Shown: positions 1-8,012 of the stretch, piece after piece
Layout of the letters: the number at the start of each line of letters is the position of its first letter
How positions within the stretch are numbered: the first letter of the stretch is position 1
Assembly: GCF_040126305.1 (NCBI RefSeq)
Contig: NZ_CP149510.1
Coordinates: 3,173,001 to 3,237,000, forward strand
Source: Pararhizobium sp. A13
GTDB taxonomy: Bacteria > Pseudomonadota > Alphaproteobacteria > Rhizobiales > Rhizobiaceae
Length of the DNA stretch: 64,000 bases
Direction of reading: 5' to 3'
Made by a program: the position numbers and the translations under genes
Notes under the pieces: generated by a model
What the model was told of the DNA's origin: nothing
The model's database searches: none
Seen by the model: the letters and a program-made list of their open reading frames with translations, nothing else

Positions 1-327
1 CCCCTGATAGACGCGCGAGGAGTCCATGAACCGGTCGCACAGGACGACGGTGCCGTTCAGAAGTGCCGGCCGAATGACTTGTTCGACATGATCGCTTCGT
101 GCGGCGGCAAAAAGAATAGCTTCCATGCGCACCCCAAATTCCTGCGCCGCACCGGAGAGAAGCACGTGCCGCACGGCCTCCGCGCCCGGCGAGCCGCCGG
201 GCTCACGCGTGGTCAGAACCGTGCAGCCGCGGTCACGCAGGGAATCGGCAAGCAGGCGAATCTGGGTGGATTTTCCAGCCCCCTCGCCGCCCTCGAATGT
301 AACGAACAGGCCTTTTCCGACTGACAC
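1..327 (-). CDS. tmk: Thymidylate kinase, C-terminus cut off by window edge
   Basis: Phosphorylates dTMP to dTDP in the cytoplasm for DNA precursor supply. The visible 109 codons start with GTG at 327 ([14 protein letters not shown]) and carry the P-loop GGEGAGKST near residues 13-21. The [11 protein letters not shown] motif and the CDRFMDSS segment with the DR(Y/F) motif follow. The reading frame is open to base 1, so the gene is partial. It lies downstream of dacF and rlpA on the same strand, a common rhizobial order. The GTG start is chosen because it directly precedes the conserved N-terminus. Confidence 0.93.
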   Translation of the reverse strand, partial: MSVGKGLFVTFEGGEGAGKSTQIRLLADSLRDRGCTVLTTREPGGSPGAEAVRHVLLSGAAQEFGVRMEAILFAAARSDHVEQVIRPALLNGTVVLCDRFMDSSRVYQG

Positions 328-471
328 TCTCTATTCCCGTATGACCGTCATCGCCCGGCGATACGACGGGCGCGTTTGTTTTCTAGCTGCCCTCGGCGGT
401 GCAGCGCTTGCAACTCGAGTTCTGTTTAGCGGATTGTCCCGGACGGCGAAACCTTCGATGCCGTCATTTCC

Positions 472-1626
472 TCACAACCAGAAAAACAGCAGTTCCTGCA
501 GCGCGTCGGCCGCCCGGCTGCTCAGCGAGCCCTCCCCCACGGCCGCTGCAGTTTCGACCGGAACCTCGCGCAGCAGCCGCGTGCCATTCCAGATCTTCAG
601 CGTGCCTGCGTCGCGTCCCGCCTCCAGCGGAACAGTCAGGGGCCAGCGATAGATCACCTTGGCCGACAGACGCTCGGGATTGTTAACGGGCACGAGTACA
701 TCGACGGCATCGCGGGTAACCAAAGTCACGTGCGATTGCGCTCCACCGTAGACGGCGGCTTCGCCGACGGCGTCGCCGGCCTCGAACAACCTCTTCCTTT
801 CAAAAGCGGTCATCGACCAGTCGAGCACCCGGCGCGTCTCCTCGATCCGCTCCTTGTCGCTTGCCAGCCCGCCAATGGCGAGAAAGACACGCCGCCCCTC
901 TCTCTGCATCGTCGCGACCATCGAATAACCGAAACCCTCGGCAAATCCGGTCACGAAGCCATCGACGCCGATATTGGCCGCGACAAGCGGATTGCGGTTC
1001 CGCTGGAGGATCTTGTTCCACTCGAATTCGGCCTGGGAATAGTAGCGGCGGAATTCCGGGTAATTGGCGTGAATATGCCGGGCCAGCAGCGCCATGTCGC
1101 GCATTGTGACCGTATTCTGTGGATCAGGAAGTCCAGTCGCATTGCGGAAAACCGAGGCGGTCATTCCGAGTTCGCGGGCGCGTTCCGTCATGCGCCTGGC
1201 GAAGGCGTCTTCGCTGCCGGTCATCCCTTCCGCCAGGATGATGCAGGCGTCATTGGCGAACTGGACGGTCACGCCCTGAAGGAGATCGGCAACGCGGATG
1301 CGCGACTTCAAAGCGGCGAACATCGTCGAGGTGCCGGATGGCGCGCCACCGGTCCGCCAGGCATGCTCTGAGACCGGAAATTCAGTATCGAGCGTCAGCT
1401 CGTTCTTGCCGATGGCGTCGAAGACGATCTCGGCGGTCACCAACTTGGCAAGCGATGCCGGCGGCACAGGGACATTTTCATCCTTGGCGAAGAGGACCGT
1501 GCCAGTTTCGGCATCGATGAGATAGGCCTGCTTCGCTTTGGTTTCAAAGGTCTGGGCTTGCGCGGCTGAGGGCGCGCAGATGAGTAATGCTACGAAAATG
1601 AAGACCGAGAACAGCCGTGCGCGCAT
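472..1626 (-). CDS. dacF: D-alanyl-D-alanine carboxypeptidase family protein (DacF-like), catalytic motifs degenerate
   Basis: Peptidase S11 family (PBP5/6-like), which normally trims the terminal D-Ala of peptidoglycan stem peptides in the periplasm. The 384-aa protein has a signal peptide (MRARLFSVFIFVALLICAPS...AQA) and the SxxK motif SLAK (Ser58, Lys61). The second motif, normally SxN, reads F-A-N (123-125), and the third, normally KTG, reads V-T-G (225-227). Two of the three catalytic motifs are therefore altered. The C-terminal PBP5-type beta domain is present. The start at 1626 has GGAG 6 nt upstream and exposes the signal peptide; an in-frame ATG at 1677 would bury it. Activity is doubtful; a non-catalytic peptidoglycan-binding role is possible. 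Confidence 0.85.
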   Translation of the reverse strand: MRARLFSVFIFVALLICAPSAAQAQTFETKAKQAYLIDAETGTVLFAKDENVPVPPASLAKLVTAEIVFDAIGKNELTLDTEFPVSEHAWRTGGAPSGTSTMFAALKSRIRVADLLQGVTVQFANDACIILAEGMTGSEDAFARRMTERARELGMTASVFRNATGLPDPQNTVTMRDMALLARHIHANYPEFRRYYSQAEFEWNKILQRNRNPLVAANIGVDGFVTGFAEGFGYSMVATMQREGRRVFLAIGGLASDKERIEETRRVLDWSMTAFERKRLFEAGDAVGEAAVYGGAQSHVTLVTRDAVDVLVPVNNPERLSAKVIYRWPLTVPLEAGRDAGTLKIWNGTRLLREVPVETAAAVGEGSLSSRAADALQELLFFWL

Positions 1627-1692
1627 TCCAAACTCCGGTTCCTCTCCGGCCATAGCAGCCGGCCCACCGGGGATCAATCGCCGCGCCTCGGA

Positions 1693-2724
1693 TTAGCGCA
1701 GGACGTTCTGGCGTTTTGCATATTCAACAATGGAATTTGGCGTCAGCGGGTTCTTGTCGACCAGAATGGCATCAAAAGCCGTTTCGGACGTGCTGACGCG
1801 CGCTTCGACGTAAGCCGCCGCATAGGCCATGTTGCCATCGGGAAGCGGGATGAACTCCGGACGTTCGGTCGGGATCGGCCCGATTTCCGGAAGCATGGCA
1901 AACGCGTCGAGCGCCGGAGACGAGGGCAACGGCGTCTCGGTCTCGGCAAGCGCTGTCACCGGTACGCCCATTTCCATGTTCGATTTCGAAGGCATGGTCA
2001 GCGTGCCGAGGCTTCCGGCCTGTTTGCGCAAGGGCTCGTTCGAGGCGACCATCACGCCGGTTGCGATTTGTCCTTCTGGGAAGGCGTTCGGCGTGCGGTC
2101 GCCCTTCTTTACGTAGGACGCCATCAGATAGGGCATGTCGTTGCCCTCGAGCGGCGCTTTGCCGATATACTGGACGCGCACCTTGGCGCTGCCCTTGCGC
2201 TTCATGTCGAGGAAGTCGGCGGTCTTGGAAGAGACGTCGATAATGCGCCCGAATTCATAAGGGCCGCGATCATTGACGCGCACCACCACCGAAGAACCGT
2301 TCTCAAGGTTGGTGACGCGGGCATAGCTCGGCAGCGGGAATGTCGGGTGGGCGGCCGACAGGTGATATTTATCGTAGACTTCGCCGTTCGCCGTCAGGCG
2401 GCCGTGAAACGCCGAGCCATACCAGGAGGACATGCCGGTCTTGTTGTAGCCGAAATCCTCTTTCGGCTGGTACCACTTGCCTTTGACCTGATAGGGCTTG
2501 CCGACCTGATAGCGGCCGCCGCCCTTCGGGATGTTCTTGCCATCGGCAACACGCGGGCTGGCCTTCACGCCATAGATCGACTCGGCAAAATACTCCTTGC
2601 TGCGTGTCTTGTTTTTCTTGACGCTGCCTGTCGTTCCGCACGCCGTCAGCGCGACGCAAAGCATCGGGATGGCGGCAACACGCAGTCCCTGGACGAGAAG
2701 AGCCGCAGTCTGATTGGATGTCAT
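1693..2724 (-). CDS. rlpA: Septal ring lytic transglycosylase RlpA family lipoprotein
   Basis: RlpA proteins are double-psi beta-barrel enzymes that cleave peptidoglycan glycan strands, usually those lacking stem peptides. The 343-aa product has a lipoprotein signal with lipobox LTAC (Cys29), so it is likely membrane anchored. The RlpA core starts at MSSWYGSAFHGRLTANGE and continues through AAHPTFPLPSYARVTNL and VRVNDRGPY. There is no obvious C-terminal SPOR repeat; the tail is Pro/Glu-rich and ends in a short conserved-looking segment. The ATG at 2724 is preferred over an upstream in-frame ATG (2784) because it sits just before the signal peptide. It lies 66 bp upstream of dacF on the same strand, so the two cell-wall genes may be co-transcribed. 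Confidence 0.93.
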   Translation of the reverse strand: MTSNQTAALLVQGLRVAAIPMLCVALTACGTTGSVKKNKTRSKEYFAESIYGVKASPRVADGKNIPKGGGRYQVGKPYQVKGKWYQPKEDFGYNKTGMSSWYGSAFHGRLTANGEVYDKYHLSAAHPTFPLPSYARVTNLENGSSVVVRVNDRGPYEFGRIIDVSSKTADFLDMKRKGSAKVRVQYIGKAPLEGNDMPYLMASYVKKGDRTPNAFPEGQIATGVMVASNEPLRKQAGSLGTLTMPSKSNMEMGVPVTALAETETPLPSSPALDAFAMLPEIGPIPTERPEFIPLPDGNMAYAAAYVEARVSTSETAFDAILVDKNPLTPNSIVEYAKRQNVLR

Positions 2725-2992
2725 GTGTCCCACAATCGCAATTCGTAAAAGCCGACCTCGGTACCCTCTCGCGCATGCCCCCACGCGAAAGAACCGGCGT
2801 CACGAAACGTAACAGTCGATTAATCATGACAACAACGTGGCGAAATTGCGAATGGTTAACCGTGCCAGAATGGAACAATTGATATTATGGTTTATGAATG
2901 GTTAATATTTCCCCGTCGACCACGCAACAAAAGCGATCTATACGATGCCGTTCGAGGTTGGAAAACAACCGTTGGACGCCAGAAGAGCAGTT

Positions 2993-3211
2993 TCAACACA
3001 TATATTCGATGATGGTGTACTTGATGCCGATAATCGTTCCATTGGCATTGCGAACAAAGGCGGGAATATATTGCGGATCCGGTGGGACGCAGGCCTCTCG
3101 CTCAGTCTCTTCGGCGCCGGTCAAGCCCGCGCCGACAACCTGCGCCGCATAGACATCCGGCGTTTCCAGCGCCGCGCCCGCCGGCGAAACGGCCGTCAGC
3201 AAGCAAAACAT
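2993..3211 (-). CDS. Small putative exported protein, function unknown
   Basis: The 72-aa frame begins MFCLLTAVSPAGAALE, which resembles the hydrophobic core and Ala-x-Ala cleavage end of a signal peptide without the usual positive N-terminus. The mature part has two Cys residues (one near EREAC, one at the C-terminus) that could form a disulfide. A weak AAGG lies about 10 nt upstream of the ATG. No homolog is recognised. The abrupt N-terminus suggests either a wrong start or an older truncation, since a stop codon lies a short distance upstream in frame. Confidence 0.4.
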   Translation of the reverse strand: MFCLLTAVSPAGAALETPDVYAAQVVGAGLTGAEETEREACVPPDPQYIPAFVRNANGTIIGIKYTIIEYMC

Positions 3212-3493
3212 CGAAGGACCTTGGGTGCCATCGCCGTCGCAACTCGGCTATGCGATCAGAAAAACGAGGAAATTGCCGGTTTTGTTCCGACGCGTGTCAG
3301 GTCTGGCTTTGTCGCCTCCTGAAACCCCGCCGTTTCTTCGATTTGCGATGGATGCGCTGATGGTGTGCCGAGGCGGTTGACGTTCCTCATCTGCAGGCTA
3401 TAAAGCGAGCCACGACGAGGTTGTTGCTCACGCGCTCGCAGGTCAAAACCACCACCCTGCCGCACGCGCAACGTTTCCAGCACCCCGTCGCAA

Positions 3494-3583
3494 GGAAGAG
3501 TGTCCGAGTGGTTTAAGGAACCGGTCTTGAAAACCGGCGTGCGGGAAACCGTACCGTGGGTTCGAATCCCACCTCTTCCGCCA
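3494..3583 (+). tRNA. tRNA-Ser (anticodon TGA)
   Basis: A 90-nt class II tRNA begins GGAAGAG and ends CTCTTCC-G-CCA with CCA encoded. The anticodon loop CTTGAAA gives TGA. The long variable arm (gcgggaaaccgt) is typical of tRNA-Ser, and the T-loop GGTTCGAATCC is intact. Confidence 0.96.
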
Positions 3584-4114
3584 CGTCACATTGATTTAAT
3601 TGATATTTTTGTTATTTTTGACGAAGACTTTATAACGGTTGTGTTAGGCTAAGCCGCTACGCTCAATCAAAATCTTGTATGATGTCGGTGTCGGTATGGT
3701 ATCCGCTCTTATGATGCTCTTGCGCCTCATGTAAAGTAATGGAATGCACGGCGCCCTCCGGGGCGCCGTTTTCAAACTATTTATCGCGGCTGGGCGCTGT
3801 AAGACCTTCACAACGGAACTGATCGCTTCCCGACAGATAACGCCGACGATCGCCGCCGCGCATATCGCGATGGCGAGGACAAGCCCCGTTTGTTTTATGA
3901 GGTTTACAGAGTCCGCATGCCGCAATTCGCGGACGTTTTCTCTTGTGATGCATTTGAGTCTCCGAACGAAATCGGTGCGGCCCGATGCCGCCCGAGTATG
4001 TGTCGGAGATGGGTGAAAGCGTGTGTCATGGGCGGTTTATAGCACGAGGTGCTAAGAAACCAAAAAAAGCCACCACCCTTTCGAGGCGGCGGGATCGATA
4101 AGAAGAATTGCCAC
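3584..4114. other. Intergenic region with one terminator, no convincing gene
   Basis: An AT-rich stretch follows tRNA-Ser and leads to a strong plus-strand terminator at 3748-3772. There is no clear protein gene upstream of that terminator, so a small RNA is conceivable, but no convincing promoter is seen. A minus-strand frame (3644-3925) with a TTG start and one hydrophobic segment was considered and not accepted. Confidence 0.5.
3748..3772 (+). terminator. Rho-independent terminator
   Basis: A perfect 8-bp GC-rich stem (ACGGCGCC / GGCGCCGT) with a 6-nt loop is followed by TTTT. It faces the plus strand although no plus-strand gene immediately precedes it. Confidence 0.7.
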
Positions 4115-4264
4115 TCAGCCGGCGACTTTGTCGATGGTTGCGATGACCGTTGTCAGGGCCGGTGTATTGGTATGCGTCCAAAGCTGGTAGCCGACCACGC
4201 TCGCCAAGATGGCAGACCATATGGCGAAATCCCCGATACGAAACAGCGGTTCTTTCTTTTTCAT
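4115..4264 (-). CDS. Small single-pass membrane protein, unknown
   Basis: A 49-aa product starts MKKKEPLFRIGDFAIW and has one hydrophobic segment (AIWSAILASVVGYQLW) followed by a polar tail ending TIDKVAG. GAGG lies 9 nt upstream of the chosen ATG at 4264. A Lys-rich N-terminus before a membrane helix suggests N-in topology. No family is recognised. Confidence 0.5.
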   Translation of the reverse strand: MKKKEPLFRIGDFAIWSAILASVVGYQLWTHTNTPALTTVIATIDKVAG

Positions 4265-4616
4265 CACAGGCATCCTCAAATCCGGCAGGATTTTCTGAAG
4301 ACAATATCGCGCCAGTCGTTCAGTTTTAGAAGACGACGTTTGGTGAACACAGTATCTCGGATTGGACAATACGGCGCTGTTACCGCGGGAACCAACCCCG
4401 CGCGCCGGGAGTGGTCGGGCAGCGCGCGTCCTGAAAGCTGGAGCGGCACTTTCTGGCGGGATTCGTGCGATAACGATTCACTCGATCGCCAAACTGTGCT
4501 AGGTTCCGGATCGAGGCAAACCACACCGGTTGTTGCGACCCCTTTCTGTTTGCCAACGGATCGCCAGTGCAGTCTTTGGACTGGGATTCCACTTATCCGC
4601 GGTGAAGGAGAACGCC
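4265..4616. other. Intergenic, nothing recognised
   Basis: Several overlapping short frames exist on both strands here. None has a ribosome binding site, signal or domain that supports a gene, and no repeat or tRNA-like element is seen. Confidence 0.45.
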
Positions 4617-4835
4617 ATGCATTACAGCGTGCAGTTTTTCACCTGGACGCCAAAACAGGGCGTCCATCAAGTCGGCTCGACGATCGAGATCGACGCGGTC
4701 AATCCAAAACTGGCGGCCGTGTCACTGTTGGGCCTGAGGCTGGATGAGACCGGTGCGGCGAAGAAACTGGCAGCCCGCGTCTGGAATGCGCCGGATGATT
4801 GCAAGGCCGATTGTGAATGCTTCTACTACCATTGA
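4617..4835 (+). CDS. Small hypothetical protein with Cys-rich C-terminus
   Basis: A 72-aa protein (MHYSVQFFTWTPKQGVHQVG...) starts at an ATG with AAGGAGA 5-6 nt upstream, a good Shine-Dalgarno. The C-terminus DDCKADCECFYYH has three Cys residues that might bind metal or form disulfides. It looks like a compact soluble alpha/beta protein. The family is not recognised. Confidence 0.6.
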   Translation: MHYSVQFFTWTPKQGVHQVGSTIEIDAVNPKLAAVSLLGLRLDETGAAKKLAARVWNAPDDCKADCECFYYH

Positions 4836-5268
4836 CCACCAGCTGCATTCCGCACGCAAACTCTCCCTCGCTTCGTCGCCATTGATTGGGCTTTGCGAAT
4901 GGCGTGGCTTATCTCCAGCCGGATTGCTTCGTCGCCGGTGGTTGTGCGTTGCCTTGCGGCGCATATAAAACGCACCTCTGCCAATTATCGCGAACGTCGG
5001 AATTGTTCTCTTCAACGCATCGAAAAGTGCGTCATCGGCTGCTGGTCAGTGAGAACATCATGCCCATGTCCGCAATGAAACAAGGTTGCCGACATGGTTG
5101 AAGCGGCGACCCTATCCAATTGCGAATATTGTGGAAAATTTTGGAGGCCTCGCCCGGAATTGAACCGGGGTACAAGGATTTGCAGGCTTTCACCTGCAAT
5201 TGTTTCAAAAGGCTTTTCTGCTTTCATGTCGCGTTCATGTTGCAGTCAGTGACGACAGCCACGCTTGA
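4836..5268. other. Intergenic region containing the distal att-like repeat
   Basis: No gene is supported in this stretch. It contains the left copy (5128-5185) of the tRNA-Cys-derived repeat and therefore the left junction of the mini-island. Confidence 0.5.
5128..5185 (-). repeat. att-like direct repeat, partial tRNA-Cys copy (distal junction)
   Basis: These 58 bp are identical to 7568-7625. They cover the tRNA-Cys sequence from the anticodon loop to the 3' CCA plus about 14 bp beyond. The copy has no 5' half of a tRNA, so it is not a functional gene. This is what is expected where an integrated element has displaced the original 3' end of its target tRNA. Confidence 0.85.
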
Positions 5269-5655
5269 ATGAGAGCAGTGCCAGCGATGGCATCAGCTAG
5301 GGAGACTACGTCGCCTTCGGCCTTGGGTATGACCATTGCGCAGTTCAAGAAACTCTCCCCTGAAAAGCAGGAGGAGACCAGGCAAGCCTATTGGAGACTC
5401 GTATCGCCCTCGAATGGCTCGCGGCCCGATCAGCCGGCTACACCATCCCGCCCAGGCCTGCCTCGCACCTATGAGCGGCTTTCGGAGGCGAGAATGATCG
5501 AGCTCGGCCGGGAACTCCTCGCCATCAAGGCGAAGCTGCCTCAAGGGCATTTCATGCCATGGGTGAAGGAGAAGAGCGGCATCAGCTATACGGCCGCGCA
5601 GCGGTTCATGCGAGCGGCGAAGGACGCAGACACAGCGGTCCCAGTCGGCGGTTGA
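5269..5655 (+). CDS. DUF3102-like domain protein, island-encoded
   Basis: A 128-aa protein whose C-terminal half (RMIELGRELLAIKAKLPQG, HFMPWVKEKSGISYTAA) matches the DUF3102-type module found in many plasmid, phage and ICE proteins, with a helix-turn-helix-like pattern. The N-terminus is low-complexity Ser/Pro/Arg. The start is uncertain: ATG codons at 5269, 5287 and 5329 are in frame and none has a clear Shine-Dalgarno. It is the first gene inside the tRNA-Cys-flanked island. A DNA-binding or element-maintenance role is inferred only from the family context. Confidence 0.65.
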   Translation: MRAVPAMASARETTSPSALGMTIAQFKKLSPEKQEETRQAYWRLVSPSNGSRPDQPATPSRPGLPRTYERLSEARMIELGRELLAIKAKLPQGHFMPWVKEKSGISYTAAQRFMRAAKDADTAVPVGG

Positions 5656-5684
5656 ATGCGCGTCTGTGGGCTGCGGATCGCTCG

Positions 5685-5948
5685 TCACATGACACGGCCA
5701 TCCATCATTTCTTGATCACGATTTTCGACTGCCGTAACGGCAAGCTCCTTGGACTCCGCATAACCTTGTTGGACGTCAAACTGTGGCCCACCGACATTTG
5801 ACCACCTCCACGATCCTTCGGTTTCCAGTCGTCCCTCTAGCGTCACTCTGCCGATCATTCGTTCGCCTTCGTAGCCAACGAAATCCTGATTAGGCGAGAA
5901 ATACAATGCGATCCAAAAATATTCATGTGGTGCAGAATCCGGAGGCAT
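5685..5948 (-). CDS. Hypothetical protein in mini-island
   Basis: An 87-aa protein (MPPDSAPHEYFWIALYFSP...) has an alternating polar/hydrophobic pattern that suggests a small beta-rich domain, with two Trp residues in GSWRWSN. AAGGAG lies 9 nt before the ATG. It is convergent with the DUF3102-like gene. No family is recognised. Confidence 0.55.
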   Translation of the reverse strand: MPPDSAPHEYFWIALYFSPNQDFVGYEGERMIGRVTLEGRLETEGSWRWSNVGGPQFDVQQGYAESKELAVTAVENRDQEMMDGRVM

Positions 5949-6234
5949 CGCCAGTCACTCCTTCGCGTGTGCAAGGTTTGCAGTTGCCCCAATTGTGCCC
6001 GTTGACGGCCTGCAGGATGCGCCCCGTTTCGAGAAAAGGAAAGCCGATACTTACGCCTGTGGGATCTAATTCCTTGGCTGCCGTCGATTGCGCTCAGCCT
6101 TTAGATGTAGATCGCACACAAAACACGCAGACGCCCGCCAAACGGGGTAGGTCACCTGTCGCCATTACAGCGAGCGCACCGAGCAGACTGGCGATTCCGT
6201 GTGCTATGATGCGAACAGATTGCGGGAGGCGACG

Positions 6235-6414
6235 ATGGCATACGAAGTCGATATTACTGTCCTGTTCGACGTGATCACGAAATCGGTTCTCGTTGGCTTC
6301 CGTGACGAACTCACCACTTTACCGGGTCCGTTCCTCGATCGAAGAGCCGGGATTGCGGCAGGCGAGGCCTACTGTAAGACACTGGGTTGGAAAGACGGAG
6401 CCCAATCACCCTGA
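6235..6414 (+). CDS. Small hypothetical protein in mini-island
   Basis: A 59-aa protein (MAYEVDITVLFDVITKSVLV...) with GGGAGG 6 nt upstream of the ATG at 6235. The short acidic/hydrophobic N-terminus is followed by a segment ending in EAYCKTLGWKDG. It lies 10 bp from the convergent gene at 6425. Function unknown. Confidence 0.55.
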   Translation: MAYEVDITVLFDVITKSVLVGFRDELTTLPGPFLDRRAGIAAGEAYCKTLGWKDGAQSP

Positions 6415-6424
6415 CGTCGCTCCG

Positions 6425-6634
6425 CTATCTTTCCCGATGGAATAGCTCCATCGCGATCGGGCGCGTGACGAGTTCCTCTTGGTCCGTCACTCCGCTCTGG
6501 AACAGTTCAATGAGCTGACTTGCGATCATCTCCGCTTCCAAACTTTCCGGGCGAATACTGAGTTTTTGGCAACGGGCATCGAGCGCGCGCTTCAAAACGT
6601 CGATGTCCACGGGATCAAGGAAAAAGTCGAACAT
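6425..6634 (-). CDS. Small hypothetical protein in mini-island
   Basis: A 69-aa, mostly helical, acidic protein begins MFDFFLDPVDIDVLKRALDA and has a predicted C-terminal helix around AEMIASQLIELFQSGV. GAGGAG lies 7 nt before the ATG, a strong start. It resembles short conserved proteins I have seen in Rhizobiales genomes, but I cannot name a family. Confidence 0.65.
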   Translation of the reverse strand: MFDFFLDPVDIDVLKRALDARCQKLSIRPESLEAEMIASQLIELFQSGVTDQEELVTRPIAMELFHRER

Positions 6635-7079
6635 GCTTCCACTCCTCAGCGAAACCAAGTGACTGACAAAATATTGGGAGTGCTTTTCGGGTTCGCAAGA
6701 GGTAGCGATCGGCAAATCACTGACCCCACGACCCTCTAATCGTGGCGCTGCTTCGCGCCGATACTGTTGAAAAACTCCGACTGGGCATGGCCGCATTGGC
6801 GAGTGCACCAATCACAGCGCGACGGTAGGAGCCGATTCGCTGAAGCCCAGGCTCCGACCTCTAGAAAAGGTATTGGGAGGAACAGAAATGACGGGTTCGG
6901 CGGAGACGCGCCCTTTCCGACGCGTGCCCCGACGGCTACAGGGGGCGGTGAAGGTCATGGGTTATCTCCCTGCCCGTTTTGAGGGCCGGTTTGCTGCGGG
7001 TTAAAATCAGGGGTAGCGCAGGCGTCTGCCGTACTTTAAGGTTTCCTCATGGCAATGGAGGTTGCCTGAGGAGGATTTC
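6635..7079. other. Intergenic part of mini-island, nothing recognised
   Basis: Short frames exist on both strands but none has a credible ribosome binding site or protein-like composition. The end of the interval contains the strong Shine-Dalgarno of the 27-aa frame at 7080. Confidence 0.45.
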
Positions 7080-7163
7080 ATGAACGATCCCATCATTGGA
7101 TTTTTGGTCGCAGGTGAACTGTCCTGCCTATTCTGGGCGGCTGTGTTCATGTTGGCCGGCTAA
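7080..7163 (+). CDS. 27-aa hydrophobic microprotein with strong RBS
   Basis: This frame encodes MNDPIIGFLVAGELSCLFWA and a short hydrophobic end, 27 residues in all. GAGGAGG is placed 5-6 nt before the ATG. Nearly the whole peptide is one possible membrane helix with a Cys and a Trp. It is below the usual gene-finder cutoff. Its 3' end overlaps the convergent gene at 7160 by 4 bp. Translation is inferred from the ribosome binding site. Confidence 0.45.
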   Translation: MNDPIIGFLVAGELSCLFWAAVFMLAG

Positions 7164-7405
7164 ATCCCAGCGATAGAACTGCTGATCCTACTTAGCAACG
7201 CCCGCAGTGCGCGCCTTTCACCGGAGTTTCCGGTGTGCGCTAAAAAGGCTGAAAGAGGCTGCTCTTCAAATCGCGTCGGCCCCACTTGGGAAGTGCTTGA
7301 TATCCGTACTTTAAGTTCCCCGGTGGCGGCGTCGAACACCAAGCTCCATGTTTTGATGTTTCCATGGGGCAATCCCGTCTTTCGAAAATCCTTCACAACG
7401 ATCAT
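7160..7405 (-). CDS. Hypothetical protein in mini-island
   Basis: An 81-aa protein (MIVVKDFRKTGLPHGNIKTW...) has a beta-rich first half (WSLVFDAATGELKVRIS) and a basic helical C-terminus. No clear Shine-Dalgarno is visible (GAGGG lies about 13 nt upstream). It is the last gene before the right repeat. No family is recognised. Confidence 0.5.
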   Translation of the reverse strand: MIVVKDFRKTGLPHGNIKTWSLVFDAATGELKVRISSTSQVGPTRFEEQPLSAFLAHTGNSGERRALRALLSRISSSIAGI

Positions 7406-7567
7406 TTTGAGGGGGCCCTCATGGTCGCAACATGTTGCATTTCATGTCGCGTGAACTAGCCGAGGGTAGCCGGAAACCGTTGGAAATCAAGGGAACTGGA
7501 TTGCAACATGATGCGACATGCTGGCATCAAGTCAATTGTCCAGAATCGCCCATAAGGCTTTAATTTC

Positions 7568-7625
7568 ATTGTGGAAAATTTTGGAGGCCTCGCCCGGAAT
7601 TGAACCGGGGTACAAGGATTTGCAG
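7568..7625 (-). repeat. att-like direct repeat inside intact tRNA-Cys (proximal junction)
   Basis: This is the right copy of the 58-bp repeat, identical to 5128-5185. It overlaps the 3' half of the functional tRNA-Cys gene, so tRNA integrity is kept after integration. Confidence 0.85.
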
Positions 7626-7655
7626 TCCTCTGCGTCACCACTCCGCCACGAGGCC
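7582..7655 (-). tRNA. tRNA-Cys (anticodon GCA)
   Basis: A 74-nt tRNA on the minus strand begins GGCCTCG, has the anticodon loop CTGCAAA (GCA), the T-loop GGTTCAATTCC and an encoded CCA. It is the integration target of the adjacent mini-island. Confidence 0.96.
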
Positions 7656-7804
7656 TCGTAACGATCATCACTTAATCGTGACGGGCGTTTAGACCGATTT
7701 CCGTTCCAGTGCAAGACGCCATGATCGAATTCCAGTTTTTTCTCATGGGAGAATCCAGTCTCCCATCCATTGCCGCTTCGGTTCCTCAGGAAATGCCGCG
7801 CCTA

Positions 7805-7908
7805 ATGCATGTCGTCCAAAAGTGTGCCGCGGTTTTGGGACAACCACATGCATAAAAACAAAGACCTAAAGCGCAGCGCATGAATCCGTTTTGACGCGAT
7901 GCGCTTTA
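7805..7908. repeat. RIME-like double-palindrome intergenic repeat
   Basis: About 104 bp form two large inverted repeats in tandem: GCATGT.CGTCCAAAA with TTTTGGGACAACCACATGC, then AAAGCGCAGCGCATGAATCC with a complementary arm ending GATGCGCTTT. A closely similar element is widespread in rhizobial intergenic regions (Rhizobium-specific intergenic mosaic element type). It lies between tRNA-Cys and lexA. The rest of the 7656-8012 gap shows nothing else. Confidence 0.7.
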
Positions 7909-8012
7909 GCGGATGTGCCGACGCGCCGGATCATTGCCAAGCCCCCGCTCCCGTCAATTTTCAAAGAAAATCAGCCGTCTGCGTCCGCTGGCGTCCGGAT
8001 TCGGCTTGCCGC

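Larger units (their letters stand above)
5128..7625. mobile_element. Mini genomic island integrated at tRNA-Cys, no integrase found
   Basis: About 2.4 kb lies between 58-bp perfect direct repeats derived from the 3' half of tRNA-Cys(GCA). The interior holds only small genes: a DUF3102-like protein and several unknowns. No tyrosine recombinase, excisionase, transfer or phage gene is visible, so it is either a decayed integrative element or one mobilised in trans. Island status is inferred from the repeats; the repeats themselves are directly seen. Confidence 0.75.

Noticed and set aside
3644..3925. Minus-strand frame of 93 aa with one hydrophobic segment
   Set aside because: It needs a TTG start without Shine-Dalgarno, reads through a strong terminator hairpin, and its second half looks like random coding.
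6635..7079. Hidden integrase or excisionase in the mini-island
   Set aside because: All frames in 5186-7567 were read for tyrosine-recombinase R..HxxR..Y motifs and MerR-like excisionase patterns; none was seen.
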